DNA from: Xylocopa sonorina | Lineage: Eukaryota > Arthropoda > Insecta > Hymenoptera > Apidae | Length of the DNA: 64,000 nt | Reading direction: 5' to 3' | NCBI RefSeq assembly: GCF_050948175.1 | Contig: NC_135202.1 | Coordinates: 5,146,001 to 5,210,000 of the forward strand | Part shown: in pieces, positions 26,301 to 41,009 of the stretch | Layout of the letters: each line of letters opens with the position of its first letter | Numbering within the stretch: the stretch's first letter is position 1 | Notes under the pieces: generated by a model | Seen by the model: only the letters and a program-made list of their open reading frames with translations | What the model was told of the DNA's origin: nothing | The model's database searches: none | Made by a program: the position numbers and the translations under genes

Positions 26301-29161
26301 GCGTTCGAACGATCAATATTTATTAATAATAATATCATGTATAAAAAGAATCGTTATATATTGCCAATATTAGTGAATACAATATTGATTGTATGAAGAA
26401 AATGGAATTTAATATTGTCAAGAATAGATATTGACAATATTACGTTGACATAATATATTGGTAGCCAGAGGATCCTTCAAGAGAATGTTGGTAGATAGCA
26501 AATATTGATTATCTGACGAATCAGTAAAGCAAGAACGTTGCGTTTAAGAAGGATATTTAGAATCTGAGAGAATTTCATATTCACATTAACGACATTTTCC
26601 ATACGACTACGTTCCTGCAACAATTATAATTACAGAACTCGAACGACGCTGCACATTATACATTAATAAACGCTGCAATAATACATTAATATTCAATAAT
26701 AATTAACGATCGCTAATTATTCAGTTTATATTAATTGGAAGTGTGAAGCAACTTAGCCCTTCGATTCCCCTCAGCTATATTTAATATCCCTCGCTACAAC
26801 AACGTATTACACGAACCAAATTATTCATCTAATATTTAACAGAAATGCTGTACTTCTTCAGCTTCGCAATATAAATCCACATGGAACGTACAGGCGTGTA
26901 TCAAATCAATCGTTCGAGCGCACGGAAATTTCATCCCCCCAAAATTTCCCAACTAAATCCGCGCGACGAACGATCCCCGGAAACCAGCGCGACGAGGACC
27001 AATCCTCGGCAGCAGGAACTGAAGACAGCCTTCAATCACGTTATCCTGACTGAAATCCGTACTTGTCCCTGCGCCCTCGGTCCTTAATACGTCTCCATCA
27101 GGCGAAGCATTCACCATCGAATCGCCGCCTCGTAGCGGGAGCAATTCATCCCTTGCACCAAACCCGACCCTCGAGCGTCTTCCACTAATTATTTAAACAA
27201 TCGTTCGCGTTCGAGCTTTCAGGGCCGCGAGACCCATTGAGGAAGCGTATTCGAGTTAGTCGCGGCGAAGGAACGCTGAATGGGCTGCGGAAACGTGGGC
27301 ACGCGTCGCGTACCCTTAATCCGCTCGACAGGTTGACTGGAAAGCGGTAAAGCAGCGGCCGTGGCGATCGCGTTACTCCATTATTGGTTACTCCATTTAA
27401 CTTGGCCCACCCTGGCGCCCTGCCGCGTAATCTCCGTGGCAAAACTCGAACGAAGTTTCCCGGAGCGTTTTAGCGTGTACGCAAATGTGCTTTAAATGCG
27501 ATTGCACGCGCGCGCGCGCAGTCAGACGCTCGCGTGAGAGAGGCAGCCCGCTCCGTCCGGGAACGATGAATTCGTGACAGTGAAGTTCATTTAACGCGTT
27601 TATTGTTCGGTCGTTTAGCGTAGTTTCCGCTCGTACGTGCCCGCGATGCGACAGTAATGGAACGAACGCGACGAACCCCCCTTTTTTTTTTACGTTTCGA
27701 ATCATTTCGCACGCTCCTACGTTTAGAACACTTTTTCAGATTATACTGAGGGGGGCAGAGGGCTCCGCTGTTGCTGTTAGAGTTACTGCGCTAATTACCT
27801 TGGAGATGGAGATTCGCTAATAAGCTCTTCGTTGTAGATAAAAATATTTTTATGATCGTTGAATTAATACGATAATTACTCTGAACGATTTGTCTGGATC
27901 AATGGAATTTAACGTTATACCAGAGCAGAAAAGCGTGCGACGCTAATAGACGAGGATATAATTACGGAAGTGGCTCAAGCAGTTTACTTGCAGGCAGTCA
28001 ATTAACGAACGCGATGTCGCATCAAGCGGATATGCATTGTAACAAGCTGGTGGATTCTTTCACGCCACCAGCTATGGATCACGGTGTTGCCCGTTAGGGG
28101 GCTATCTCGTGGAAGATAATCGTCCTTCTTGTCGATCAGTTGACCTGAATGAAACGTCAGCCGAATGACCTCATATTACGGATGAAAGGATAATTATTGG
28201 CGCGTTATCATCCGATGAAAACGCGATAACGTGCGCCGCGCGGATAATATGGCCGATGCAGGTTGCAGCTGACAAAGCTTTATGCTACTCCCTGGCAATT
28301 AGACGGGATGAATTAGGTGCTTAGATATCTCTGCGGAGGATTTGACGTGTCTACTCGCGGGCGCGTGTATTTATTTAAGTAGTTATAGCGCGTAATAGCT
28401 CTCGAAGATTAGGCTCGATCAGGCGATCAGCTGTCCCACCCCGTTCGAGGCAATTATAATTAAGATCCCTGAGAAAAGTGTCGCGAAGTGTTACGAATCA
28501 GAGGGAATCGTGGAAAATAAATTGGGACACGACGAGACGAACTTCGACCGGGTCGAAGTAATTACCCTTCTTAACCTCTTGTTAACCTCTTACGAGTCAA
28601 TCTTCTTTCTTAGTCCTTGTAATCCTCTTAACCAAATTAGCAAGTCAATCCCCTTATTTCATCGCCGAGTCTTTTACCGTTAACCTATTGCTAGTCAATC
28701 TGTAACCTGTACCAGACGCCTTCTTCTCGAGGAAGAAAATTTCAATCGAACCCTGTATAACGTCTACAATAACTCATCTATCGCTCGTCTATTTTAATTT
28801 CTATTTTCCTCTCTACACGCACCAATATAAAATCTTTTCATCCCAAACAATCTCTACCAGATTCGACACAGTTTTATTTACGCGCGATCAAACAGAAATC
28901 GCACAATCGCCGAAACGAGAGCCGCTGAGGCCCCAAAAGCAAAAGATTAAACAACACCCGCACTAGTCGCTGTTTGCGTCGATCGACACCGTTCGTAACC
29001 TCGCACTCGCGTTACTTTCCAACTTTTGCGCCATCCTCCTAGCAGGGGTGGTAGCAGCCCCTTGCGCGAGGACGTACATCCGTGGTCCCACCCTTTTCGA
29101 TGCCAACGGAGTCCTAAATATCGGACAACGCTTTTAACCCACCGCACTCTGAACAATCCCC

Positions 29162-29186
29162 CTCTCTCTCTCTCTCTCTCTCTCTT
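29162..29186. repeat. (CT)n microsatellite
   Basis: About twelve CT dinucleotides within a GC-rich patch. Confidence 0.9.
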
Positions 29187-29692
29187 TGGCGAACGGAACG
29201 CAAACAACATCGAACAAATTTACCGACTCGGCGGGCGGCGGCCGGAAACAGAGGGATCGAGCGAAATTTTCGCGGCACGGGCGCAAATCACGGCCCCGTC
29301 CCGTTGTTCTCTTCCCGCGAGCGGCCTGTTACCAACCCTCCCTGCATCGAAACCGCATCACCGCGATTACCAGCGAGATTCGTGATTCGTTTTGCCGGCC
29401 GCTATCGTCCCGATAAAAGTATCGGTTTAAAAGCCCGGTTCCGGGTCCTCTATCGGCTGCGGGCCAGCGGGGATTTCTCTGCGCTTCCGTTTACAATGGA
29501 TACCAGGGGATATCCCCCCGCTGATTCACGGTGTCCACGGCCAAGGGATTATCGCAATGTCAGAGTGGCGGCGACGAGGCAAGGGGGCGGGAGATTGTTC
29601 CTCTGCAACGACGATCGCCGATGTTTCGATAAAGAACGATCGCTGATACGCGCGTTGATTGGGAACGTGTGTATAGTATAGATAGAATAGTG

Positions 29693-30186
29693 GGAACAGT
29701 ATACCAAATGGTAGGTAATTGGTGTTCATGCGAATTTGTATTTTGACGAATGCGATTGAGCGAATTATATTTCTGTTTAGGGTCGCGGTTTGAATATTTT
29801 AAGAGTTGCTTTGTAGGTGATGACTTTTGTATCTCTGTGTGGGATTTGTGTTTCTTTCATGGCAATATTTAATTTGTTATAAGTGGAGACACGATTGGAG
29901 TTTGTTAGTGATTAATGATTAGTAGGGAAATTTCTTAGCAGGAACAATATACCAAATAGTAGGTAATTGGTGTTCATGCAAATTTGTATTTTGACGAATG
30001 CGATTGAGCGAATTATATTTCTGTTTAGGTTCATGGTTTGAATATTGTAAGGGTTGTTTTGTGTGTGATCATTTTTTTTATTTCTATGTGGGATTTGCGT
30101 TTCTTTCTTAACAATATTTCATTTGTTATAAGTGGAGACACGCTTGGAGTTTGTTAGTGATTAGTGATTATTAGGGAAATTTCTTG
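29693..30186. repeat. Two-copy tandem duplication, period 248 bp
   Basis: Copy 1 at 29693 (ggaacagtataccaaatggt) and copy 2 at 29941 (ggaacaatataccaaatagt) align along the whole unit, ending with gggaaatttctt in both. Differences are few and scattered, so the duplication looks young. Low GC, no coding potential seen. Confidence 0.93.
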
Positions 30187-33100
30187 CGAAGTGGACGGAG
30201 ATGAATTATTTCGCGGAATTGAAAAGCTTTAGAACCAGAAACCTTTAGTGGAGGAATAGAGTTCAATAGGGAACTACTGTTTGAATTTTATTAAAGACCA
30301 CCGTCGAACGGTCGTTGAAGAACCGTGAGTTACAATGGCGGCAAGAACCGTGGCGTGAAATGAATCTCGAACCAGGAAGTATCGCAAAAAACGAAACGAG
30401 AATGGTGTCCAGCGATGAAAAAGGAAAATGCGACTGCCTTCGTCGTGATTCTTTGGTCGAGGGCCGAGGTTCCACACCGCGTTATTTTCGTCCGAATTCA
30501 TGCCGGTACAAAGCCCGGCCACTTCTGTCGGATTTCTAAAAGCATTCACTCTGCCACCAGTTCTTACGTGCAGAGAAAGTTATATTATGAAAAAGGTGCT
30601 GCCAAAATTGTATATGCGCGCTTGTTGACTTCTTTTATCCATACAGAGCGTTCCACCATTGTTGGTTTTGATATTAATTTGCTCTATAGAACCATTGTAC
30701 AAAATCCCCATTGAGAGTTCCTATCGACACCCTTATACAGTCACAATTTTCACTAAAGAACCATTCTTGGTCACCACTATCCTATGTAAAGTATATTGTG
30801 TATCAAGAAATTTCGTTTAATGAAATATTATGAAATACAAGTAAATGATAGACACGAATTCCATCTTTTAGTGTTAAATAAATTCTAGATCAGCCATACT
30901 ATCTTCAAAAAACAAAAATTCTGTTACAATAGTTATAAACCTCTACAAAAAATTCAGTCGTGACGATCTCCACTTAACAATACAATTTTCTATAAACCCA
31001 ACGATTCTGCCACGGCTATAACCAAGTACACTTTCAATTAGAAGCTATTACACCAGCACCGGATGCATCTATCGAGACAAGTTTCAAGTATACAGCGCCC
31101 TATATCCATCACGTTGTTACGACGCTGGCAACGTTATCCTAGCGAGGCGACCAAAGAACCAGAAGCACCCAGCGGGCAAAGATAAACGTGTCAAAAATTT
31201 CTTGCTCGTTTACGAGTGGATCGCGTGCCGCGAATGTCACCCGGGTAAACGCGCCCCGTCACGTGAGAGTCACTCGAGAACGCGCGGCGGGCACGCTTTA
31301 AATCCGGCAAAAATCAGGGGTCAAGTCGGTTTTCTCGCCCCTTTAAACAGCGGGTATCGTCAGCCCACGTGACAATTTCTTAACTCGCAGCCGCGTACGG
31401 CAAGTTTTACGACCGGTTTCCGGCGGGGCCGCCACCCGTTTGCGCTTTACGACCGCCACTTCGCGTCCCCCGGTTTTTCGCCATCCTAAAACACCGTCAC
31501 GGCGAACCCCTTTTTCCTCGCTGCTTCCATCTTCGTCCGTCGGATTTCGTTCGCCACCGCTTCCACGATCCGGCGTCTTTTATGCGCCAACGGCTTACGT
31601 GCCTCACCAGTTTATCGGTAATTGACCTTTGGCTGCTCGAGAAGCCGCGACCGTGCGCGGTTCATTTGCAACCACCCTCGCCAGGGCACACCTGAGAATG
31701 TGGAAAATTAACGGAGAAGGGTGGCAAACGAGACGGGTGTAAATAAATCGTGAGATTCGATCTGTTCGCGAGGACGATCGGGCATTCGTTGCGGATTGTT
31801 TTAAGCGTTGCAATAACTGAGTTGAATACAAAATTTGCTCTGGTTCTTGGTTTTTCAAGCGAATATGATCAGTCAAAGTTGAAAATAGGTGTCTGTTCCA
31901 ACTATCCGAGTTATAAACCATGAGTGACGTGTCCTGACCGATCGTAGATTTCTTTCGATCACTGCAATCCAAGAAATGGACAAATATAGGCGGCTGTCAG
32001 ATGTGTGGAGAACTTTGATCAACGGAAAAGGGATCTCGTGGAATTTTTGCTGTCACATTTTTGTTAAAATATTGCTACTGTCGCGGAGAAATTGGTCACT
32101 AATATGGAAACTTGAATGTGTTTCGTATTTTCTATTTTTTTGAATTACTGTTCGTTTTTATTGCGAACGAATATGTTGCAAAATAGGTATCAAGCTGGTT
32201 CTCTTTTTTTGACGACGACTCGGATACAGGAAATATTTACACGAAACTGGAGCAATGCGTTCGGATGTAAAGTTTTGAATAAAATAAACAAGTTGGTTAT
32301 TGCATTACGTAGAACTCCAGGACGAACTCGTATTACGCTTAAATCCAGGACGAGTTTTTGCACTGGGAACACTGTAAGCTCGACTGCACTCTCGATTTAC
32401 ACGGATTAGCGAATCCGCACAGGAATGAAGCTTTTTTCATTTCTATAGCTTCCTACCCCTTGATTTACTATACACGAGTGCGCGTTTACTGTTTTCTGAA
32501 TTGGCGAGCGTAAGAGCAACGTCTCGAGATGTTGACCCTTTTTTGCCTAGAATGCGGATTTAAATACGTCCTCCCTGTTCTCATTTCTTTTAAACTTGGT
32601 ACGAAAAAGACGCATTCGAACCATGATTTCTGTTTAATTTGTTACAATAATGAAATTGCCAGAATGGAATAAATTTGACGATGAAAAATATGTAACTCGA
32701 TAGTGGAAAGACATTTAGCTGAAATAAATCATCGAACGTCGCGAATGATTTAATTTATCGATGAAATCCATCGTCAGTGACCAATCATAAATATTAGTCG
32801 TTAATCACCGATCGTAAATTAAAAATATCAATCGTTAATTTTTAACCGAACTGAAATTCCGTTTGATGTATGCTTCTACTGCCATGAATGATATATTTTA
32901 CACCTACGTATTGCAATATTAATTTCACGGAAAGAACTTTAATGGCCGGTTATTAATCAAATTACGACAATAAAATAATTAACTAAATCGTTAATCCACT
33001 TAACAAATAACCACCGTATATCAATCCATTAAATTCAAATTGTATTTGCAATTACCACCCACGTTAATCATTAACTTCAACAAATATCACACAACCCACC

Positions 33101-36100
33101 CTTCAACCCTGCTCTACCACCAAACCCAAAATATCCCAAGAAACGTCGATCCATCTTCATCAGATATACATCGTTAGACGAAACGCAAATTATCGATCAA
33201 AATTGCCTTTCAATCAAGCACGTTGTCCTAAAATTGATCAACCATGAAACCAATCTGGAAACGTGTCTCGAGTATACCAAACACGACCATAGTCGACAGT
33301 AACAATGCAAAAACAATGTATGTAACAATAAAAATCTTATCCCTCAAAAGACGAAGAAAAAGTTCAAAATGCGAAGCAGATATTTATCGTCTTCTGTCAT
33401 ATCACTTCCATGGTCCAGTGTTTCCTCTGGTAGTCCTCGCCACAGTGTACAACACTAGTAAGATGGCCGCCACACCATCGATTCGACCTTCAGAATCCAT
33501 CTTTCTAAAAATTTCATCAATTTCCACGGCGTTTGCTGGCGATTCTATTTAGCGTTGATGGAGCATCGCGACGAGCAACGTTGAATCTTTCCATGCTCGT
33601 AGAAATGCTGGTCTCCACCCTCGAACGGGTCAGGCAGTTGCAACCCAACCCCCTCCAGTTCTATGGACCGTTCTTCGCGCGGTACCATCTGCATTCTCAG
33701 CCTGGGAGAATTCTTACGGTGGCCGCGCGCGGTTCTTATCGACGTTATGACTCTCACGCTCGTTAACTTGGCCCGTCGCCAATCAAAGGTGCGCGTATAG
33801 AGGCGTCTGCACACAGCCGGGCTTTGTGCGGGGGAACGGAAGTCGTCGGAAAGTTCCAGTTGGCACCGAGCGGTTGAATATCCTGCATGCAATTACTCGC
33901 CCAGGCATCGCGCGGGCACAAGTTCCTCTTGTTGTTGCGCTGTTGTTGTTCGCGTCATTGTTGTTTCACGGTGTAGCGGCTTTCAGAATCGTTCGGCTTT
34001 AAGGGATCCGCCATTCGAATAAAATTGCGAGATATGGAGCCAGACGAGAGTCGAGCAGTTGGCTCTGAATGCTAGTGACGCGAGTTTCTTTTTAATTGGA
34101 GTTCAGGTTTTTCGAGGAATTTAATTCGAAAATGAATTTGTCAGTTGATTTTATAGTTACTATAAAAATGAGATTTATTTTAATCTATATCGACACTATA
34201 ATATCGTAACGTTATAAAAGTCAAAGAAGATTAGTACAGTCAGATTAAACATGACTTTCGTCCTTGTATCCCTCGAAATATTAATTTCGTTGAAAAAATA
34301 CGCGAAGCAGAATAAGGTTGTAGAACGTTAACATTTGTTATTAAATAGAATCTTCCCCTTTGATGTCTCTTTAAACTTTGGATTAAAAGGACTACAGGAC
34401 TCGTTCCAATTGCGTGACCCACCCGTTCACAGAATGGGTCGTAGTTCGTGACATAGTTAAAGAGAAGCGGATTCCATAAAAGTGAAATGGTTGTAGTGTA
34501 TAAAGTCCTTTGGCGCCATGCTTTACTCGCGAAATAAATTTATATCTATTTTCTTATAACTCGTGCTTCGACATCTGCTTGTAAACGACGACGGCGAAAG
34601 AACTAGACGCACAGTTGGTATTAAAAAGAAATGTACTTCTCATCGCTCAAACGATATAACGAGCACAATTTTCATTTGCAATTTAAAAAGATGTGATATT
34701 GAAATACTTTAGGACCGTCACGAGAGTGCAGCTGAAGGTCATGGAAATTGATAATGTTCATACACAGCTTAAAAGGAGCTTGAGCTAACAACGTACGGTG
34801 TATCAAGTTGATTTACGTTCATAGTTTAACTGTTAGCATACGAGAGGCTATCAAGCCACGCCGTAACAAACTGAGAGATTACGGTTCAAGTGAACTTGCA
34901 CTTACGTATAAACTTGTTACAAGCACTTGTTACATAATTTCGTGTACATATGTATATCAAAGGACGTTGGCAAATTGCGTTACAGCGGTTGCATTACTTG
35001 CTTAACTTCGCGTCACTGAAACCAGCAATTAAAAGATAAAATAGCACGTTAAAAAAGAAGAAAAAGAGAAGAAGATTGAATAAACGGACGTAAAAAAATC
35101 TTCGTAGCAATCCTCCTCGCGCGCGTCCACTAATTTCAGGCGCGTTACAATTTCGAGCCCCGCTTTCGCGAATTACTTTGCAGAAAATTATTAAACGAGC
35201 CGGCTGTAGGTGTAAACAGGCGACCTGGTTGTACCCAAGGCTGTTAGCGCTGGAAACGATGCCACACGACGCGAGAATAGTTCACGGTGGCTGTCCAATT
35301 AATCCAAGGCGGCGCGGTAAATTTGCAGGGCGGATGGAAGAGAGGAATAAGAAAAGACACGAAGAGCAGGGGGATGAAACCTGGTGATGGCAAGGAAGAG
35401 CGCGGGGGATGGTCGAATCGGGGTGGGTAATAGGAGAGGTGTGCTCGATTCAAAAGAATCATGATTAGAACACGGATTTGGCGCACCGTTTTACAGCGAA
35501 ATACCGGCAAACGAGCTGGAAGGAGGAGCTGCAGGCCGGTCGAAGAATTTCCTGCGCCGCATTCTAACACGCCAGAGCCTCCCTATGTATATCGCTTCCT
35601 TTTAATGCCGCACGACCGCTAACGCGCGGCTAAAACTGTGCAATCCAGGCCGTTACGGTTCAAACGGAAGCGAACCCCGTTCGACTGGTAACACCTGTAT
35701 TCTTTTTCCCTCTCTGTCGCGACTTCCACCCCATTTTCTTCGTCCCTCGCTTCCCGTTGTTACCTTTTTATTTCTCGTTCCGTTCTTTTCGAGTGCTCGC
35801 TCTCTTAGGCAACGTTTAGGGTTCACGGCACGGTCCTGGGAGAGAACTGTGTTTCAACTACGTTTCGATCGCATTGCCGCTCGGTTAATCGTCACTTGAC
35901 GATGACAATGTGATGATGGAAAGTGAAATATCTTTGATCGAATGCTTTTAATTAAAGACACCATGCGAAGTGGTGAAATAGTGGAGGATCAGCGATTAGC
36001 CGTCTTGCGCTGCTATTTAAATTTATATCATCCTGACGATAACAGGAAATTTTACAAATTAGCACCTCTCGTGTTTTCGAAGGATATGCATATAGTAGGC

Positions 36101-36245
36101 GGCAGGATACAAGGACTTAAATGCGATCCACTCGAGCGATGTGCAACGTGATACTCCTGAAGGTAGAAGCCTTCAAATTGTATGCAGTACTTGACATATG
36201 CTACGTACACTAATCTCTATATACTACATTTAGCTTATAAGCCTA
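30187..36245. other. No gene recognised
   Basis: AT-rich, with GC- and CpG-rich patches at 31.2-31.7, 33.5-34.0 and 35.1-35.8 kb. Open frames in those patches occur on both strands at once, which points to composition rather than coding. I found no splice-bordered conserved segment. Confidence 0.45.
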
Positions 36246-36637
36246 GAAAGCACTTCTGCCAATTAGGAGAAGTGCCATTTTTGAAAATACACTCTCCACA
36301 CTATTCGAAAGATCGATAGAAATACCAAGGTATTATTTCACAGAATGCAGTCATTATTTCTATCCGATAGTAATAACAAGTTAAACTACGAACAAGAAAA
36401 ATTATTTTCCTTTAGCAAAATGGTCCAAACTTCGAGTCACTGAAAGCACTTCTGCCAATTAAGGGAAGTGCCATTTTTTAAAATACACCCTCCACTATTC
36501 GAAAGATCGAAAGAAATACCACGGTAATATTTCACAGAATACTGTCATTATTTCTATCCAGTCTATTTCAGTAACAAATTAAACTACGAACAAGAACAAT
36601 TATTTTCCTTTAGCAAAATGGCCCAAACTTCGAGTCG
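36246..36637. repeat. Two-copy tandem duplication, period 196 bp, each with a hairpin
   Basis: Copy 1 starts at 36246 and copy 2 at 36442, both beginning gaaagcacttctgccaatta. Each copy opens with an inverted repeat: GCACTTCT...AGAAGTGC in copy 1 and GCACTTC...GAAGTGC in copy 2. Both end with caaaatgg(t/c)ccaaacttcgagtc. Confidence 0.92.
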
Positions 36638-37750
36638 CCGTCATATCATTCCAATTATAATAAACTCGATGGTGCTCACGATCAACGGTTGACGATTTGA
36701 CGATCATCCTGTCTATTTCAGAGTTCCTTAGGGTCTTCATACAAATCCTGACACACCATTATACCATAGTTATCACTTGGCGAGGAAATGTCGCGAAGCC
36801 CAAAAATCGTTTCGAGATCTCGGGTTGATTAACGAGGTTCCTTCGTTCCGTTCCTCCATCCGCGCTTCCTTTTGGAAATTTCTGCCAGCGGGCAATCGCG
36901 CGAACCTATCTGGCCCGGATATTCGACGAACGAAATTTTCGGGAGGGCGGGCGTAGCCAGCTCGAACAGCGATCGGGCCGAATTGAATCCCTGGATCGTG
37001 GGAGTTCCGTAACGCGTGGAATTCTTCGGACACCCGCGATACGTGGCCAGTGTATATAGGAATTTTCAGGATTGCCGCTTGCAGGATGCGAACGTAATCT
37101 GGTTGCGAGTCACAGTGTTCGTGATCAGTGGCCCCTGTGAGAGAGTGGATTACATGGGAATATGGGAAGCCTGAAAAAATAACCGTGTTCGATGCCCAGT
37201 TTTTAAGCAAAAGTCAATGTATTGGGTTCCATTCGTCGCTTTGATAACGAACTGTCTGTGACGTTGCTCTTATGGTTCCCCAATGGCAGCCTCAGAGTGT
37301 TTCCGGTCTGCTTTTCATGGATACCAAACGTTATTGGTGAATATGTAAAGCAGTCGTTGTTTATGGGCTATTGTAATTCTAGTGATGGAGTTAGCGATAG
37401 AATTCACGGTATTCGATTGCCATTTTTCGTATATATTTCTTCAGAGAAATATTGAGCTTTACATACATTGCACACGAGTTCATTTATTTTTTTAAATAAC
37501 CCAATAGTTTGAACTTTAAAAAACTGAATGCTTCATTCGATGGAAAATACCAGCTGCAAATTGAACAAATATTTAGCAATTCTCTTATCTCTCGATCAAT
37601 CTTCCGCAATATCGAATCATAAATAATCGTGTCGGAAACAGGTAGAAACAGTCGAGCAACATTGCATTAACGATCTACCTCGAATAAAGCCATCCTATTT
37701 ACTTATCCTTTTTGTCATCGATTCGCAATTAATTATCTAGAGGAAGAGAG

Positions 37751-37773
37751 TGTGTGTGTGAGAGAGAGAGAGA
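37751..37773. repeat. Compound (TG)n(AG)n microsatellite
   Basis: Five TG units run directly into about six AG units. Confidence 0.9.
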
Positions 37774-40700
37774 AAGGAGTAAAAGAAATAAGCTCACTTT
37801 ATCGCAATTCAATCGTTATCCGAAAGATTTACCGCGCTCCATAATGGCGGCGTAAGAGGGAATTTATGCCACGCGGCTGTCGATCGATTAATGACACTGC
37901 AATAATCGGGGGCCCGAATAAGAAGAGTAAACGAGCGCGAGCGACGGAATCATCACGGTAGATCGTTATCATATATAGACTGCGAATTAGAAAAAAACGC
38001 ATTAGCATCGGGGCAATCGTGTCGGGGCATCGAGCGGGCTAAACGCCATCCAGGGGGGATGTCACGGTGATATTGGCAGCGCGAAAATTTATTCGCCCAG
38101 TCATTTCGCCCCGTTCTGCAAGTTTTATCATCGATCGAGCGCTCCTCGTTATTCGAGCGTGTATCTCCGCGAAAATAGTGTGACACGCGCAAAAATGAAT
38201 TAATAGTACGGAATTTTCATCCGGCGACGGTAATCAGATTAAAAGCGTCCACTGTTTCACCTTGAATAATGGAAAATTTAATGAATAAGGGAGAATTCGA
38301 GGATATTGAAAAATATGGGGAATTTCCCGTCGCCGTTGCGGTGTCCGTTAGAATTACCACGACCGCGTAATCGCGGGTATTATTAATAGAAAAATGTACG
38401 GTTCGGGTAATTGGCATTAATATTTTGGTTAAATATTTCGTTCGTCTGTCTGCGAACGTAATTACGAGAATGGAATTCCCGCTGAGAAATCTCTGATTCG
38501 CTGTTATGTACGATTTACAAAGGGAATTTTTAAGCACGGAAGCGAGCTGTACTTTGTGCTGTACTCTTGAAAGTAAGTGATAAATAAGGAAACCACAGAG
38601 AATATAAGTTGATTCGTCGTGTTAAAAGAAGATATCGCGAAATCAGGGAAACAAATTGAGATATAATGGAGATCGTCAAATTTTCTGTGAACAATTTCAT
38701 GCTTCCCGGAAATAGTACGGAAGAAAGGAAGCGCGAATGGTAAATATTCTCTTGTTACAACGGAAATGGCAAAATGAAATTCTCGGTGGGGAATTGTAGA
38801 CTCGACAGAAGTGAGAACAAAAGTGTTTCCGTCGGAATAAGGAACGAGTGTATGTTTGGATAAATCAAAGAAGTTCTCAAAAATAAAGGGACACGGAAAA
38901 GGTAGCGAGTTCGAATAGTAAGGGAGTGGATGCGGAATTTGAAACGAGGTCAGTTTGAAATTTTTATATCATGCAAAAGAATGAAAGAATTCCGCGTTGA
39001 AACTTTGTAGTTGAACGCCGCGTCTGAATCCTACACGTTCAAATTTTAAACAGTTTCTCTTGCTTCCTATCGCGTTACGCGAACAATATGTATCGTCGAG
39101 CAGAAATAAATTCTTCTAATATACTAAAAAAATAAGTAAATATTACAACTATCGACAGACCATTTTTCTTATATCGAATGAAAAACTGATGCATCGTGAG
39201 TTCTGCGACAACTTTCTTCATTCTAACCCTTTTACTATTTCTTATTAACGCGTCGCCAACCACTGTGCACAAACAAGAACCATCTCACACACTTTTCTCC
39301 AGTTATTGTCATTTTATTAGAAAGAAAATATATGTATTGCGATGCAGAAACGTTGGAAATCTTCGAACGAAGGAATCTTAAGCGCGCAGAACCAAGAAAC
39401 CAATCTGCACGCGAAGTCTCCGCTGCTTAACCGGAAACAGACACGCAACTGGGCAAGCGCCGCGTTCGACAAACAACTGCGCGACGCGGCCAACAATCGC
39501 CAGCAAGGCAAATAAGCAATCGTGCTCCGCAAATATTGCACACCGTAATATTTGGACAGCGTCGACGCACAGGTGTGTCCCATCAAAGATAACGCGATCA
39601 GCGTTAACGGGAGCTTGTCAAAGAATACGTGCGTACACACCCGCGGCGAGAGCTTCGAGCCACTACGTGATCCAGCCGGTTCTCGAACCCTTGGACAAAC
39701 AGCGAACAACTTTGAAATAACTCTGCCTCCGTCTCTATGACAACGTCTTGTCGAAGTTTCACCAGCTAAGGTTGCATTCAATTAGACAAATTGTTCGACA
39801 TTTTCTAAGAGAATCGTGAAATAACTCGTGTTATTTTCAATTCGATTGGTTCCAATATCGATTTTCATTGAGAGCGTCAAATTCACAAAAATATTCGTAA
39901 GGATTACGATGTTATCTCTTTCTTCAATAGCGATCATTTCTTGCACAAAATCAAAGGAATCAACCCTCGCACAAATTTTTCAATACGCCAGCGTCAATTC
40001 GAACAGCGCGAACGTTTCACGAAATACTTGGGGGTCCTGCACAATTAAGTGAGCCGTGCAGAAGCGCGACGGGGATACGTACGCATGCAAATGAGAGGCG
40101 AAGACACGCACGTCACGGAACAACCCCCGTGCAGCCTGAGCCGCGTTTTGCACGTCGTAAATCATAGCCACCGCAACGGCGCCGGTGGGTTTTTGACGCG
40201 TTCTAGAACGCTTTAAAAGTAACCATTAATTATCGAGGGTGACGCGCACGGTCATCGTAGCTAGTTCGGTAAGGGTCACGTAAATCTCGAGTGTACATCT
40301 GTCGCCGTGGCGGGCCACGTCCGAGGAATAAATTCACCCCCTGAAAAGAATCGCGAGCGCGAGGCAACTGGTACGTGCGCGAGTCAGGAATTAACCCGTG
40401 TTGACCGATCAAGGCGATCGTTCGGTGTTTCCTTTTCTTCTCAATGCATTCTAGTAATCGATCTTACTGAATCGCTGCTCCATGCGATGTTCATCTATGC
40501 TAAGTGTTACAAAATAGCAATCTGTACGATTGCCTTGGTTCTACGTTTGTGAATAGATTATCGAAGGTCAGATTCAACTGAGAGCACGAAAACTGGTTTG
40601 TCAGACCTTAATTAACGTGTCTTGAAATACTTCGAGCTTCCAGATTACGTCCAAGTGCAGCGTCTCACATTTCAATCGCAACTTTTAAAGGAACCTTAAG

Positions 40701-40978
40701 AATATACGTGAAATTTAATTTCGATAATCGGCTTCGTTTTCAACTGCCTCGAAAGTGCAACCATACCGGTCGCGCAACAACGTATCGCCTCGGCAAGTAA
40801 CGAACCACGGCCTCGTTTCGTGGCCCCACTCGAAAGCAATTTATTAACGACGATCTATAAATCGTAATTAAAGAATACTCCCGTGCTAACGATGTATTAA
40901 CTTGAACTCGACACAGAATTCACGTACGAATCGCAGCGATCATTATTCATCCTTTTCCTGTTTTCATTTTAGGCCTCT

Positions 40979-41009
40979 GAGGGCTGCCCTCCATTCAGAA
41001 GCAGCCCTC
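40979..41009. repeat. GC-rich inverted repeat (9-bp perfect arms)
   Basis: GAGGGCTGC (40979-40987) pairs with GCAGCCCTC (41001-41009) over a 13-base loop. Flanking TCT and TTAGA extend the pairing imperfectly. Confidence 0.7.

Larger units (their letters stand above)
22787..29692. other. No gene recognised; AT-rich with GC patches
   Basis: Holds (TC)n followed by a T run at about 23277-23305, an extremely AT-rich stretch with repeated aatattga-like words at 26.2-26.5 kb, GC-richer patches at 26.9-27.7 and 28.9-29.6 kb, and (CT)n at 29162-29186. Open frames there overlap on both strands and match nothing I know. Confidence 0.5.

Noticed and set aside
36773..37210. 145-codon minus-strand open frame
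   Set aside because: No domain recognised, and it starts with a non-ATG codon or arbitrary Met in intergenic-like DNA.
39317..39781. 154-codon minus-strand open frame
   Set aside because: No family resemblance, no splice context, and competing frame on the other strand; most likely chance.
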